A stretch of DNA of 64,000 nt from Fibrobacter sp. (lineage in GTDB: Bacteria; Fibrobacterota; Fibrobacteria; Fibrobacterales; Fibrobacteraceae). Position 1 is the stretch's first letter, and the number at the start of each line of letters is the position of its first letter. The position numbers and the translations under genes are program-made. Below the pieces are notes generated by a model, which saw only the letters and a list, made by a program, of their open reading frames with translations, was not told where the DNA came from and searched no databases. The stretch is from NCBI GenBank assembly GCA_031271785.1, contig JAISUZ010000082.1, positions 1-64,000 on the forward strand, written 5' to 3'. This document shows positions 7,538-17,188 of this stretch, piece by piece.

Positions 7538-8482
7538 TTATTCTTCGTCTTTGCCGAAACTTTGTTTGAAATAAAGGAGGTTTGCGTTCATGGTGTTTGC
7601 CGCACCGATTCCCGGCCCGACAACGGGGTGGAACGACTGGCCGAGGGTGAACGCGATTTCAATGCCTAGCCGGAATCCGCTCCGTCCGTCGATATTCATG
7701 TTCGGGAGGATCACGTCCGACGGAGACTCTTCTTGCCAGACTTTTCCGGAGGCGTCCATGTTGGAGGTTTCGTAACCGAGGCTGAGCATGACTTCGATGA
7801 GTTGAACCGGGGAATAACCGAAGGCGATCATGAAATGGTGAGAGGAAAAATCAAGGTCGAGGCTTCCGGCAAATTTGTCCGGAGTGTAGCTCACATCGGT
7901 GTTGTTGTAGCCCCAAAGTAAACTGACGTCGAGAGACCGGAGCGCGGGCGGGAGGTGTTTCCGGAAATATTGTGCAAAGCTGTACTGGAGGGCGATGCCG
8001 AGTTGGTTGTAGCTTTGAAGTTCGCTGATGGTGGGGAGCCACATGGCGCGGAGGAGGATTTTGGCGTGGTAGAAGCCGATTCCCGCCTGAAGCGCCGGAA
8101 CCGTGAATACGCTGAGGCCGTTCAGGTTTTCGTTGCCGCCGATCACGTTCCGCCCGATTTCCTGGTTGTAAACGTATTCTTCTTTTTTTCCGAAGATGGT
8201 GGCGACGTTTGCGGAGGTGTATTCGCGGTCTGCGATAAAGGCGAGGTTGATCGGTAACCCGATTTCAAAGGATAAGCTTTTAGGGACGGTGACGCCGGTG
8301 AGCCAGCTTCCGTTTTGAACGGCGCTGAAATAGGTGGCGAGCGGCTTGACATAGCCGGGGCGGTTCCCTTCGGCGCGCGTTTTGTCAAAGGCGATCATGG
8401 TTTGATAGGAGCTCGCCCAGTCTGCTGCGAAAGAGACGGACGCGGCGGCGATTAATACGGAGAAAAACTTTTTGAATTTCAT
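7538..8482 (-). CDS. Predicted outer-membrane or secreted protein, function unknown
   Basis: 314 aa from ATG 8482 (a TTG three codons earlier is less likely). A signal peptide covers residues 1-19 (KKFFSVLIAAASVSFAA). The remainder has alternating hydrophobic and polar strands with many aromatic residues (LLRAMWLPTISELQSYNQLGIALQYSF, FMIAFGYSPVQLIEVMLSLGYE) and a GIGAAN turn near the end, typical of small beta-barrel outer-membrane proteins. It loosely recalls DUF6588-type proteins, but that needs a profile search. Monocistronic, convergent with cpoB. Confidence 0.7.
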   Translation of the reverse strand: MKFKKFFSVLIAAASVSFAADWASSYQTMIAFDKTRAEGNRPGYVKPLATYFSAVQNGSWLTGVTVPKSLSFEIGLPINLAFIADREYTSANVATIFGKKEEYVYNQEIGRNVIGGNENLNGLSVFTVPALQAGIGFYHAKILLRAMWLPTISELQSYNQLGIALQYSFAQYFRKHLPPALRSLDVSLLWGYNNTDVSYTPDKFAGSLDLDFSSHHFMIAFGYSPVQLIEVMLSLGYETSNMDASGKVWQEESPSDVILPNMNIDGRSGFRLGIEIAFTLGQSFHPVVGPGIGAANTMNANLLYFKQSFGKDEE

Positions 8483-8642
8483 GGCGGGCAATTTACAAAA
8501 TTATGGGTAAGAGAGGCGGGATAAGGGGTAGGGAAATATTCAAATGCCGGGCGAATATACTTGTTGAACGCATTTTTTTACCGTTTGTCGGGTGTCTTTA
8601 CTTTTTTTGTTCCCGGCGTTAAATAAATTTTATTTTCATGCC

Positions 8643-9377
8643 ATGAAACTGAGAACGCTTATTATTGACGATGAACCCCTCGCGCGGCTCCGCATGAGGA
8701 AATTACTGGAAGTTTTCCCCGATGATATTGCTGTTTTGGGAGAGGCGGGTTCCGGCGAAGAGGCGGTAGAAAAGATTCAGAGTCTTGAGCCGGATTTGAT
8801 TTTTTTGGATATTCAAATGCCCGGTATGGACGGCTTCGGCGTACTTTCCTCTCTGGATGAAGATGATATTCCGATGGTTGTTTTTACGACTGCTTATGAT
8901 GATTATGCCCTCCGCGCTTTTGATGAATATGCGGTGGATTATCTGCTGAAACCCATTGAAGACGATCGTTTGAAAATGACGGTTGAGAAGCTGCGCCGCT
9001 TTTTTTCGAGCGTGCCGCCGGTGAAAATGCCTTTGGAGAGCGCGGAGAGTTATTTACAGCGGATTCAGGTGAAGATCGGCAACCGGACGCTTTTGGTGCC
9101 GGTCAGCGAGATTATCCGTTTTCAAAGTGAAGATAAATACACGACAATTTATACGGAAAATTCAAAGCATATTATTGATTTGTCTTTGGTGGATCTGGAG
9201 GCGCGCCTTTCTCCGAAAAAGTTTGTGCGCGTGCACCGGGCTCATTTGGTAGCGATCGACATGATTGCGGAGTATCAGAAAAATATCGGCGGCAGAATTA
9301 GCGTGTTGCTGAAAGATAGGGCGAAAACGATGATTTCCGTGAGCCGGAATTTCGTGGCGCGCGTGCGCAGTCTATAA
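8643..9377 (+). CDS. LytTR-family response regulator (orphan)
   Basis: 244 aa from ATG 8643; upstream in-frame codons lie in an AT-rich promoter-like region. Residues 1-120 form a CheY-like receiver with LIIDDEP (acidic pair), FLDIQMPGMDG (phospho-acceptor Asp near 54), the Thr/Ala switch in FTTAYDDYAL and Lys in LLKPIEDD. Residues about 140-244 form a LytTR DNA-binding domain (VKIGNRTLLVPVSEIIRFQSEDKYTTIY split across the fold, FVRVHRAHLV). It should bind DNA when phosphorylated. No histidine kinase is adjacent. Confidence 0.9.
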   Translation: MKLRTLIIDDEPLARLRMRKLLEVFPDDIAVLGEAGSGEEAVEKIQSLEPDLIFLDIQMPGMDGFGVLSSLDEDDIPMVVFTTAYDDYALRAFDEYAVDYLLKPIEDDRLKMTVEKLRRFFSSVPPVKMPLESAESYLQRIQVKIGNRTLLVPVSEIIRFQSEDKYTTIYTENSKHIIDLSLVDLEARLSPKKFVRVHRAHLVAIDMIAEYQKNIGGRISVLLKDRAKTMISVSRNFVARVRSL

Positions 9378-9412
9378 AAAAGAAGGGATAGGTTTTCTAT
9401 CTTTGGGAACCT

Positions 9413-10723
9413 ATGTCCGATAAATCCGATAAAAAATTACAGTTTTCCCCTAAACGTTTTTTTAGAACGCTCCTGCGTGAACTCGTGATTCCGGTCGCGC
9501 TCGCTTTGATTGTGATTCAATACGTGATTCAGGCGTTTCAGATTCCGAGCGGTTCCATGGAAAATACGCTTCTGACCGGTGATTTTTTGCTGGGGCTTAA
9601 GTTTACCTACGGCTCGCCTGTTCCTTTTTCCGATAAGAAGTTCCCGGCCGTTACGGAACCGCAACCCGGCGACGTGGTGATTTTCCGTTACCCCGGCGAG
9701 CCGCTTTACCCGGATTACGACCGCGAGCGTTATACTCATATTGTGAATGCGCTGATGCTTGGGAGTTTCTTTTGGGATTCTTCTCCTTTGCCCGGGAATC
9801 CGCGGGTGGTGCATTATGCCGACGGTCCGAAAGATTTTATCAAGCGCTGCGTGGCGCAGAGCGGTGATTTTGTGGAAGTGCATCAGGGGCGTTTGAGCGT
9901 TAATAATGTTTTGCAGACAAAGCTTCCCGGTAAAGGCAAATACACTTCCCGTTACCGCGGGAATTCTTCCCGGGACGAACTCAGCCGTATCCGGATTCCG
10001 GCTCCGGGCGATACGATTGTTTTTGATTCGCTTTCGCTCCGCCGTTTGGATTGGGTGCGTTCTTTGATGGTTCAGGAAAATCCGAAAGAGAAAGTGGAAC
10101 TTTTGCTTTCGCTTTTCCGCGATGGGATGGAGCAGAAAGATTTTGTGTTTTCGGATTTCAGAGTGCCGGTGGAAGCCGAACACGGGTTGTTACTGAACGC
10201 GGTTTTGTATCAGAGCGGGAAAATGGGGCAAGGGCTCCGCGAGGGAGATACGGTTTCCGGGAATCTTTCGTTTGAGTGGATCAAAGAACTTGCCCGCACC
10301 AGTTTTTTGCCGCGGTTTGACGAGAATGCGCCGGTGAGCGGTTGGACCCGGCCGGTGAGTTACGAGTATTTTGAAAGCGCGCAGCTTGAGGATTTGGAAG
10401 AGAATGTGCGCCGCCTGAATGAAGATGATTCGGTTTCCGTGTGGGAATTGAAACGGACGGTTTTACGGAACGGAAAGCCGGCGGATAAGTATGCGGTGCA
10501 AAAGCCCGTGTATTTTATGATGGGGGATAACCGCGATAATTCGGCGGACAGCCGTTACTGGGGTTTTGTTTCGAGGCTTTCGGTAAAAGCCAAAGCGTTT
10601 GTGATTTATTTCTCTTTTGAAAACGGCGACGGTTCTTTTGCTTTCGGACGACCGCTTTCCTGGTGGCGCATTCCTTTTAAAATACGCTGGTCGCGGATCG
10701 GACGTATCATTCATTGGATTTGA
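9413..10723 (+). CDS. lepB: Signal peptidase I
   Basis: 436 aa. This membrane serine protease removes signal peptides from exported proteins. A single membrane segment (about residues 24-42) is followed by QIPSGSMENTL with the catalytic Ser48, then DFIKRCVAQSGD with the general-base Lys144, and the C-terminal box MMGDNRDNSADSRYWGFV. The protein is longer than most (E. coli 324 aa), with an insert of roughly 150 residues between the Lys box and the last box. The 10727 lipoprotein begins four bases downstream. Confidence 0.95.
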   Translation: MSDKSDKKLQFSPKRFFRTLLRELVIPVALALIVIQYVIQAFQIPSGSMENTLLTGDFLLGLKFTYGSPVPFSDKKFPAVTEPQPGDVVIFRYPGEPLYPDYDRERYTHIVNALMLGSFFWDSSPLPGNPRVVHYADGPKDFIKRCVAQSGDFVEVHQGRLSVNNVLQTKLPGKGKYTSRYRGNSSRDELSRIRIPAPGDTIVFDSLSLRRLDWVRSLMVQENPKEKVELLLSLFRDGMEQKDFVFSDFRVPVEAEHGLLLNAVLYQSGKMGQGLREGDTVSGNLSFEWIKELARTSFLPRFDENAPVSGWTRPVSYEYFESAQLEDLEENVRRLNEDDSVSVWELKRTVLRNGKPADKYAVQKPVYFMMGDNRDNSADSRYWGFVSRLSVKAKAFVIYFSFENGDGSFAFGRPLSWWRIPFKIRWSRIGRIIHWI

Positions 10724-10726
10724 TAA

Positions 10727-12529
10727 ATGCCGCCGCGCGAGAATTTGTTGCTGAAAGTTTATCTCGGAATTTTATTCCTTCTGTTTCTCGTTTCTTGTGC
10801 GACGGTAGTCGCTCCCGGCGGCGGTCCCGAGGATAAATTAACGCCGCGGGTGGCGGGTATTTATCCGGCGCCGAATTCGATAAACCAGCCGACGAAGTTG
10901 GATATTAAAGTTGAGTTTGACGAATGGATTAACGCGGCGGTTACACGCGGAGCGGTTTTAATTTCGCCGCCGATTGAAAAGCGCCTGCGGACGGAGGTGG
11001 ACGGAAGCCTGCTTTCGATTTCTTCGGCGGCGCGTTTGGATTCGAGTACGACTTATACGGTGACAGTGGGGAGCGGTATTAAGGATTTGCGCGGGAATCC
11101 GCTTTCCGAACCTTTTTTGCTCGTGTTTTCTACGGGTCCGGAAATTGATTCGCTTTCTATTGCCGGGCGCGTTCTCAGAACTTCGCAGATGATCCGCGAG
11201 AAGCAGTTTCCGAGTATCGGACTTTACCTGATGGGTGAAAGCCGGGAACAGCGGAATTATCTTAAAAAATATCAGGATTCGACTTTTGTGGGGCCGGATA
11301 CGCTTCCGCGGCTCACGGTGGAAGAACCTTTGTTTATTACGCAGGCAGACAGCAACGGACTTTTCCGTTTCCGCGGTTTGAAAGAAGGGCGTTACCGCGT
11401 GGCGGCTTTTGTGGATCTGAACGGGAATCAGCGGATGGAGCCGATTACCGAGTGGGCGGGGCTTGGGGAAAGCGATGTGATTTTGGATTCCGCTTTTGCG
11501 GATACGCTTTGGCTTTCGCTTTCCGACCAGGATACGACGGCGCTTCGTTTGGAAACGGCGGAGCAGGTGGGGAACCGGATTTTGCAAGCGACGTTTTCAA
11601 GAAACGTGTGGTGGGATTCTGTTTTTACCAATCCCGAAAATTGTTTTTTACAGCGGCGGGATTCTTCGCGGATTCACCCGCTGATGGTTTATCCGTCGGC
11701 AAGGAATAATATTCCTCATTTTTATTTTGCCGCGCGCCCGCCGGTGGATTCGTTACTGGATTTTGTGTGCCTTTCCGCGAGGGATTCTCTTGGGCGGGCG
11801 CTGGATATGCGCCTCAATTCGGCTTCCGTGACCTGGAAACGGATGCCCGCCGATACGCTCGGTCCGAAACTTTCCGGTACGATTCCCGCATCCGGTACGA
11901 AGATGGTGTTCCCGAAAACGCCTATCGAATTGATTTACAGCGAGCCGGTGCGCGCGGATTCTTTGACGGATTCTTTGTGGCTGATTCTTTTGCAGGATAC
12001 GGTTCCCGCTTTGATTTCTCAGAAAGCGCCGAACCGTATTGAAGTTAAAGGCAATGAAAATTGGGCGACCGATTCGAGAATTCGTTTGGTGCGTTCTTTT
12101 CTGGACACTACGCTTGCCCCTGCGGACAGTACCGGATTCCGCGATACGATTGTGGCAAAACGGTTTGAAAATATGCTTCAGTTTGAAACCGTCCCGAGGC
12201 TCCGTACCGCGACTCTGGAAGGAAAAATTCCGGGGGCGGCCGAAGATACCTGGGTTCGCCTTCGTTTTACCGAAAGCGGAGAATACCGGAAAGAGAAATG
12301 CCTGCCGGACGGCAGTTTCCGTTTTGAAATGCTTGCGGAAGGGAATTATACCCTGGATTATTACCACACCCTTCCGCGTTTGGACGAGCCTTACGCCGGC
12401 GCTCTTTCTCCTTTGACATTTGCGGCTCCCTGGAGATCGCTCTCTGAAGTTTTAATTCTTAAGAACGGCGTGAATATCCTTGATTCTTTAACGCCTTCTT
12501 TGCCGCGCTTGCCGCAATGGAAAAAATAA
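10727..12529 (+). CDS. Ig-like (Big_5-type) domain lipoprotein
   Basis: 600 aa. Lipoprotein signal with LVSC (Cys24). Residues about 35-135 look like a bacterial Ig-like Big_5 domain (PRVAGIYPAPNSINQPT, VEFDEWIN, SSTTYTVTVGSGIKDLRGNPL, FSTG); a second copy appears near 385-490 (GPKLSGTIPASGTKMVF). Between and after them are segments like carboxypeptidase-regulatory folds (FRFRGLKEGRYRVAAFVDLNGN). Similar lipoproteins are common in Bacteroidota and Fibrobacterota; their role is unknown. It probably shares a transcript with lepB and overlaps the next gene by 13 bases. Confidence 0.8.
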   Translation: MPPRENLLLKVYLGILFLLFLVSCATVVAPGGGPEDKLTPRVAGIYPAPNSINQPTKLDIKVEFDEWINAAVTRGAVLISPPIEKRLRTEVDGSLLSISSAARLDSSTTYTVTVGSGIKDLRGNPLSEPFLLVFSTGPEIDSLSIAGRVLRTSQMIREKQFPSIGLYLMGESREQRNYLKKYQDSTFVGPDTLPRLTVEEPLFITQADSNGLFRFRGLKEGRYRVAAFVDLNGNQRMEPITEWAGLGESDVILDSAFADTLWLSLSDQDTTALRLETAEQVGNRILQATFSRNVWWDSVFTNPENCFLQRRDSSRIHPLMVYPSARNNIPHFYFAARPPVDSLLDFVCLSARDSLGRALDMRLNSASVTWKRMPADTLGPKLSGTIPASGTKMVFPKTPIELIYSEPVRADSLTDSLWLILLQDTVPALISQKAPNRIEVKGNENWATDSRIRLVRSFLDTTLAPADSTGFRDTIVAKRFENMLQFETVPRLRTATLEGKIPGAAEDTWVRLRFTESGEYRKEKCLPDGSFRFEMLAEGNYTLDYYHTLPRLDEPYAGALSPLTFAAPWRSLSEVLILKNGVNILDSLTPSLPRLPQWKK

Positions 12530-15264
12530 TGATGCTTGAATCGTTTGTCGCTATTGACCTGGAAACAACGGGACTTGATCTTGAGAAAGATGAAATTATC
12601 GAAGTGGCTCTGGTACTTTTTGAACAGGGCCGGATGACGGACAAACGAAGTTATTTGATTCGTCCTTCGCAGGATATCCGCCCTTTTATCCGGTCGCTTA
12701 CCGGTATTTCTGAAAATGATGTGAAGGATGCCGCGCCGTTTGAAAATGTGGCGCAAGAAATTTTTGAATTTATCGGCAGTTATCCGATGGTTGCGCACAA
12801 TGCCGGGTTTGATTTCAAGTTTTTGAAAAAATCTTTTGCGAAGTCGGGACTTGATTTCGGCAGTCATCCGGTTTTGGACAGTCTTACTTTATCCCGGATC
12901 GTTTACCGCGAAGTGGCGAACCACCGGCTTGAAACGCTCGTGAAATATTTGAATATCGAACGTTCGGCTTCTCACCGCGCGCTCCCCGATGCCGAAGCTT
13001 GCGGTCACCTTTTCTGCAAGGCTCTTGAGGAAATCCGGCAATTTTCAGCGTTTGAAAAGAATGCCATCGCCTCTCTTGTGAAGGGAACGGTTTGGGAAAT
13101 GATTTTTAAGAATGATGCGGCGGCGCCGAAACCGGTATTGGATGTGCAGGAAGTGAAACCGGCCGTGATTTCTTTATCCGGAGCGGCTGCGGGAACGCTT
13201 CCGCGGGCACGGAATTTCTTTGAAGAAGGCGGCGTTCTCGCTTCGCGGATTCCCGGTTATCAGGTTCGGGCATCTCAGATTGATTTTGCGGAAGTGGTGG
13301 AACGCAATATGTATAAGGGCGGTATTTGCATGCTTGAGGCGGGTACCGGCACCGGGAAAACGCTCGCTTATTTAATCCCTTCGGTTTTGAAAGCGCTTTC
13401 CGGAGAACGTGTGGTAATCAGTACGGCTACGCGGGCGCTTCAGGAACAGTTGTGGCAGCGGGATTTGCCGCTCGTGGCTTCTCTTTTTCAGGGAAAACGT
13501 TCCGCGACTTTGCTGAAAGGCCGGCAAAATTATGTCTGCTACCGGAAATTTCAGGAAGTGCTCGATAAATCGAAAACGCTTCTCGCCGAAGACGAACTGG
13601 AACTTTTTTTGCCGCTGATCCCTTGGGCGGCGCGCACCGTGAGCGGCGATATCAGTGAAAATACGGGGTTTACTTGGACAAGACACCGCAGTTTATGGTC
13701 GAAAACGGCAAGTGATGCCGCTTCCTGTACCGGAGAAAAATGTCCGTTTTATGAAAAGTGCCCCGCGCTTTGTGCGCGGCGAGCCGCGATGCAATCCAAT
13801 TTGGTTTTGGTGAATCATTCTTTGTTCCTTGCGGATCTCTCGCTCGATTTTGCGCTGCTTCCCGTGTATGAACACATTGTGTTCGACGAAGCGCACCGCC
13901 TGCCGGAACTTAGTCACGAGTCTTTCGGGAAATCCGTGCGGTTTTTCCGGTTTAAAAACATCGCAAAAAATTTGGTGCATCCGAAGCTTGAAAATAAAGG
14001 CTGGATCGCGAGCGCCGAAAACGCGTTTGAGGCGAATCACCACGCTAAAGGGATGGAACTCTGCGCGAGTTTCCGGTTTAGCTTGGCGGAAAACGAGAAA
14101 TTACTGCACCGTTTATTTATGAAGATCGGGAAGAAACTCCCTAAAGTAAGACAAAATGATTTCCGCTTTAAAGAGAATATCACCGCCGCGTTCGGAGTTG
14201 AGTATCAAGGGATTCTCACGGAACAGGACAACTTAAAACTTTTGCTTTCCGAAATTATCCGGAACCTTCGTGACTCGGGAACTTCTTTTGAAGATCTTGC
14301 CCGCGATCTGGAAGGCGTGCTTGCCGAGTTGTCTTCGTTTACCCGGGATTTCGAATGGATCGCGAAAGCCGAGCGGGAAGATACGGTGTTTTATCTGGAA
14401 GAACCATTTAATCCGCATACCTTGCAAATGAAAGCGATTCCGCTTGCGCCGGGAAATGTTTTTGCCGAAAAATTTTATCCGTGGGTGAAGTCGGTCACGT
14501 TTACTTCGGCAACGCTTTCCACCGCCGGTACTCCGGATTATTTCAGTATGCGCATGGGGTTTGCGCACCCGGATCTTTCTTCTAAAAAAGCGCCGTTTTT
14601 CCGCGCTTACGAAGCCCCGTTCGATTTACATTCCCGCCGCCGGGTGATTATTGCCGAATACCTTCCGAAGCCGGGAGATGTCGGTTATCAAAAAGCGATT
14701 GAAGACTTGCTTTCTCGGTTAATGCCTTTGAATGATCGGAACGCCATGATTCTTTTCACAAGCATTGCGAGCATGAACGGCGTTTATACTTCGCTTTCCA
14801 AACCGTTTGCCGAGAAGCAAAAATTGCTTTTATGCCAGCATGTGGACGGCGGTATGGATAATCTGGTGGAGATGTTCCGGAAAGAAAGAAAATCATGTCT
14901 TCTCGGAAGTCAGCTGCTTTGGGAAGGAGTGGATCTTCCCGGAGAGGCGCTGGAGCTGCTTGTGATTCCGAGACTCCCGTTCCCGAACCCCTCGGACCCG
15001 CTGATCGCCGCCCTTTCCGACCGCATGAAAGAGCAGAAGGAAAATGCGTTTAGAAGATTGTTCATTCCGGAAGCGCTTTTGGAACTCCGGCAGGGAATGG
15101 GGCGCCTGATTCGCGGCGAACAGGACCGCGGCGTGGTGCTGTTCCTCGATTCCCGGTTGCTGAAGGAATCTTACGGGAGAAGTTTTTCACGACTTTGGAA
15201 TCATAAGGATACCGTTGTGAAAAGCGAAGAGGAACTTTTCAAGGCTTTAGAGATCAATTCCTGA
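12517..15264 (+). CDS. dinG: Exonuclease-DinG family helicase fusion
   Basis: 915 aa. Residues 1-175 are a DnaQ-type 3'-5' exonuclease (FVAIDLETTGLD, HNAGFDFKFL, HRALPDAEA). The rest is an XPD/DinG superfamily 2 helicase with Walker A AGTGTGKT (about 275), DEAH in VFDEAHRLPE (about 457) and the final QGMGRLIRGEQDRGVV box. Cysteines at NYVCYRKF and CTGEKCPFYEKC fit the 4Fe-4S cluster of this family. Gram-positive DinG proteins share the exonuclease fusion but usually lack the cluster. Likely work is unwinding and trimming of damaged or R-loop DNA. ATG 12529 is an alternative start. Confidence 0.88.
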   Translation: MEKIMMLESFVAIDLETTGLDLEKDEIIEVALVLFEQGRMTDKRSYLIRPSQDIRPFIRSLTGISENDVKDAAPFENVAQEIFEFIGSYPMVAHNAGFDFKFLKKSFAKSGLDFGSHPVLDSLTLSRIVYREVANHRLETLVKYLNIERSASHRALPDAEACGHLFCKALEEIRQFSAFEKNAIASLVKGTVWEMIFKNDAAAPKPVLDVQEVKPAVISLSGAAAGTLPRARNFFEEGGVLASRIPGYQVRASQIDFAEVVERNMYKGGICMLEAGTGTGKTLAYLIPSVLKALSGERVVISTATRALQEQLWQRDLPLVASLFQGKRSATLLKGRQNYVCYRKFQEVLDKSKTLLAEDELELFLPLIPWAARTVSGDISENTGFTWTRHRSLWSKTASDAASCTGEKCPFYEKCPALCARRAAMQSNLVLVNHSLFLADLSLDFALLPVYEHIVFDEAHRLPELSHESFGKSVRFFRFKNIAKNLVHPKLENKGWIASAENAFEANHHAKGMELCASFRFSLAENEKLLHRLFMKIGKKLPKVRQNDFRFKENITAAFGVEYQGILTEQDNLKLLLSEIIRNLRDSGTSFEDLARDLEGVLAELSSFTRDFEWIAKAEREDTVFYLEEPFNPHTLQMKAIPLAPGNVFAEKFYPWVKSVTFTSATLSTAGTPDYFSMRMGFAHPDLSSKKAPFFRAYEAPFDLHSRRRVIIAEYLPKPGDVGYQKAIEDLLSRLMPLNDRNAMILFTSIASMNGVYTSLSKPFAEKQKLLLCQHVDGGMDNLVEMFRKERKSCLLGSQLLWEGVDLPGEALELLVIPRLPFPNPSDPLIAALSDRMKEQKENAFRRLFIPEALLELRQGMGRLIRGEQDRGVVLFLDSRLLKESYGRSFSRLWNHKDTVVKSEEELFKALEINS

Positions 15265-15304
15265 CTCTTTTTCTATCTTTACCCTTTCCGACAAGGAGAG
15301 TTTC

Positions 15305-17182
15305 ATGCAGTCGCTTTCGCAATTTTTAGATCAGATGCCTAAACCCATGCTTCGGGAAATGCATGCGAAAGCCTATGAAAAAAAAGGACTGATTCACAAT
15401 GCGCTGATTCTTTCGGAAGTGGAACAATTTTTTTCCGGTATTCCGCGGGCGCAAACCTTTTTCCTTTCACTCGAACCTTGGCAGCAGCTTTGTCTGAGCG
15501 CGATTTATAACAGCCGCAACCGCGGGCTGGAAACGCATGAAATTCGCTTATTGGTAACCGCCGAGCATCGTAAAAAACTCGATGCTTTTCTACTGGAGGC
15601 GGTACGGAATCTTTATCTTTACCGCGAAAAAAATCCGGGGCGGACTTCTTTTGTTTATCACGGATTCTTGGATTTTATGGGGATTTTTCAGGTGGAAATG
15701 CACCCTTATGAAGCCGCGTCTTCGCATTGGTTTCATTATGAAATGCTCGAATGGCATATTTGCCTTGTGCTTTCCTTTGCAAAACTCGGAAAACTCCGCG
15801 TGAATAATTCGAGAGCGCTGCACCGCCGTTCTCTTACGATTTGCGAAGATGCTTTTACCCATTCCCGGAATGTTTCTCCGGAAGCCGCCGCCGATGAAAT
15901 CCTGCTTATTTTTCATTTTCTTTTGTCGAAAGAGTGGCTGCTTCAAAAAGAATCGCTCTTGGTGCCTTCGGCTTCGGCATTTACTTTTTTAAACCGGAAC
16001 GGATTCCGGCTGCGTACGGAATTTTTGAAGTGGTGGATCGATGAAAGATTCTCCGGAGATAAAACTTCGTTATTTCATTTTTTCAGACAAATGAAAGAAC
16101 CGGTACGCGCTTCCGGCGCCGCACGGCTTTTTTGGCCGCTCGATCCGGTAACGCGTTTGCAGGAATCCGGGCAAACCGTGTTTTGGTCGGGAACTTCCCG
16201 CGTGCTCCGCGAACTTTGGCTCATGGGTTACCTTGATTTTGCGGTGGCGCAACACCGGATTCAGGGCGTGCGTTTAACGGAACTCGGTCGCGAACTTTTG
16301 ACAGAAAGTGTGGAAATTCCGAAGGTGGCTCCGCCTTCCGCGCTTCCGAATTTTGAAATGATTCTTCCGGCTTCCTCTCCGCCGCGGCTTTTGTTTTTAA
16401 CGGCGTGCCTTGCCGAAGTGAAAAGCGACGAGCCGTTCCTGCGTTTTGTGCTGGAGCGTTCCGTTTATCTGAGAGGATTGCAAAGCGGTTTTTCCGAAGA
16501 AGATGTGGATCATTTCATGAACTGGAATCACTTGCCCGAAAATGTGGTGGCGACACTTTCGGAATGGGCGTCTTCTTATTTCGATGCGAAATTATCGACG
16601 GTGCGGCTCCTTAAAATTTCAAAACCCGAAGTCCGGAAATCCCTTTCGCGTTTTGATCATTTTATGGAATGCGTTATCGAAGAGATTCCGTCTTACGGTT
16701 TTATTCTCCGTCCGGAAAAAGAAATGGCGGCGCGCGAACTGCTAAAGCATTACGGGCTTGAACCCGGTATTCAGGAAACCGAAGAACTCGCGGTTCCGCT
16801 CGATGCAAAACAATGCAACAAAGATTTTATTCTCCCGCTCCCGCCTTCCGGTGAAGTGGATTATGCTTTCAGAATGGATTCCGATACCGAAGATTTTTCT
16901 CAAATGCTCGGCACCACAAAGTACGGCCGGGACTTTTGCAAACTCGAAACTTCGGATCTTTTCAAAGTGCTTCGTTATGCGCAGATGATGGGTTCTCCGC
17001 TTGTCGCGCGGGTGCGCTCTCCGGAACATCCTAAAAAAGAAAAACAGGAAATTCAGTTTAATGTGAAATCGATTCATTTAAGCAAAAATCCTTATCATGT
17101 GATAGCGGAGTCTCCTTCTCAAGAGGCTTTTTTCCCGCTTTATTTGGATAATATTGAAGAAATTAAATTGCTTCACTCTTAG
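15305..17182 (+). CDS. Helicase-associated (XPB/Ssl2-type Helicase_C_3) domain protein
   Basis: 625 aa with AAGGAGAG before the ATG. There is no Walker motif, so it is not a helicase by itself. Residues about 345-470 match the pattern of the XPB/Ssl2-associated domain (NFEMILPASSPPRLL, FVLERSVYLRGLQSGFSEEDVDHFM, LPENVVATLSEWAS). The C-terminus (about 555-625) resembles a WYL-like small beta fold (NPYHVIAESPSQEAFFPLYLDNIEEI). The N-terminal half looks like winged-helix repeats. It lies between dinG and dnaE, so a role in DNA repair or replication is likely but unproven. Confidence 0.65.
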   Translation: MQSLSQFLDQMPKPMLREMHAKAYEKKGLIHNALILSEVEQFFSGIPRAQTFFLSLEPWQQLCLSAIYNSRNRGLETHEIRLLVTAEHRKKLDAFLLEAVRNLYLYREKNPGRTSFVYHGFLDFMGIFQVEMHPYEAASSHWFHYEMLEWHICLVLSFAKLGKLRVNNSRALHRRSLTICEDAFTHSRNVSPEAAADEILLIFHFLLSKEWLLQKESLLVPSASAFTFLNRNGFRLRTEFLKWWIDERFSGDKTSLFHFFRQMKEPVRASGAARLFWPLDPVTRLQESGQTVFWSGTSRVLRELWLMGYLDFAVAQHRIQGVRLTELGRELLTESVEIPKVAPPSALPNFEMILPASSPPRLLFLTACLAEVKSDEPFLRFVLERSVYLRGLQSGFSEEDVDHFMNWNHLPENVVATLSEWASSYFDAKLSTVRLLKISKPEVRKSLSRFDHFMECVIEEIPSYGFILRPEKEMAARELLKHYGLEPGIQETEELAVPLDAKQCNKDFILPLPPSGEVDYAFRMDSDTEDFSQMLGTTKYGRDFCKLETSDLFKVLRYAQMMGSPLVARVRSPEHPKKEKQEIQFNVKSIHLSKNPYHVIAESPSQEAFFPLYLDNIEEIKLLHS

Positions 17183-17188
17183 GTTTTC

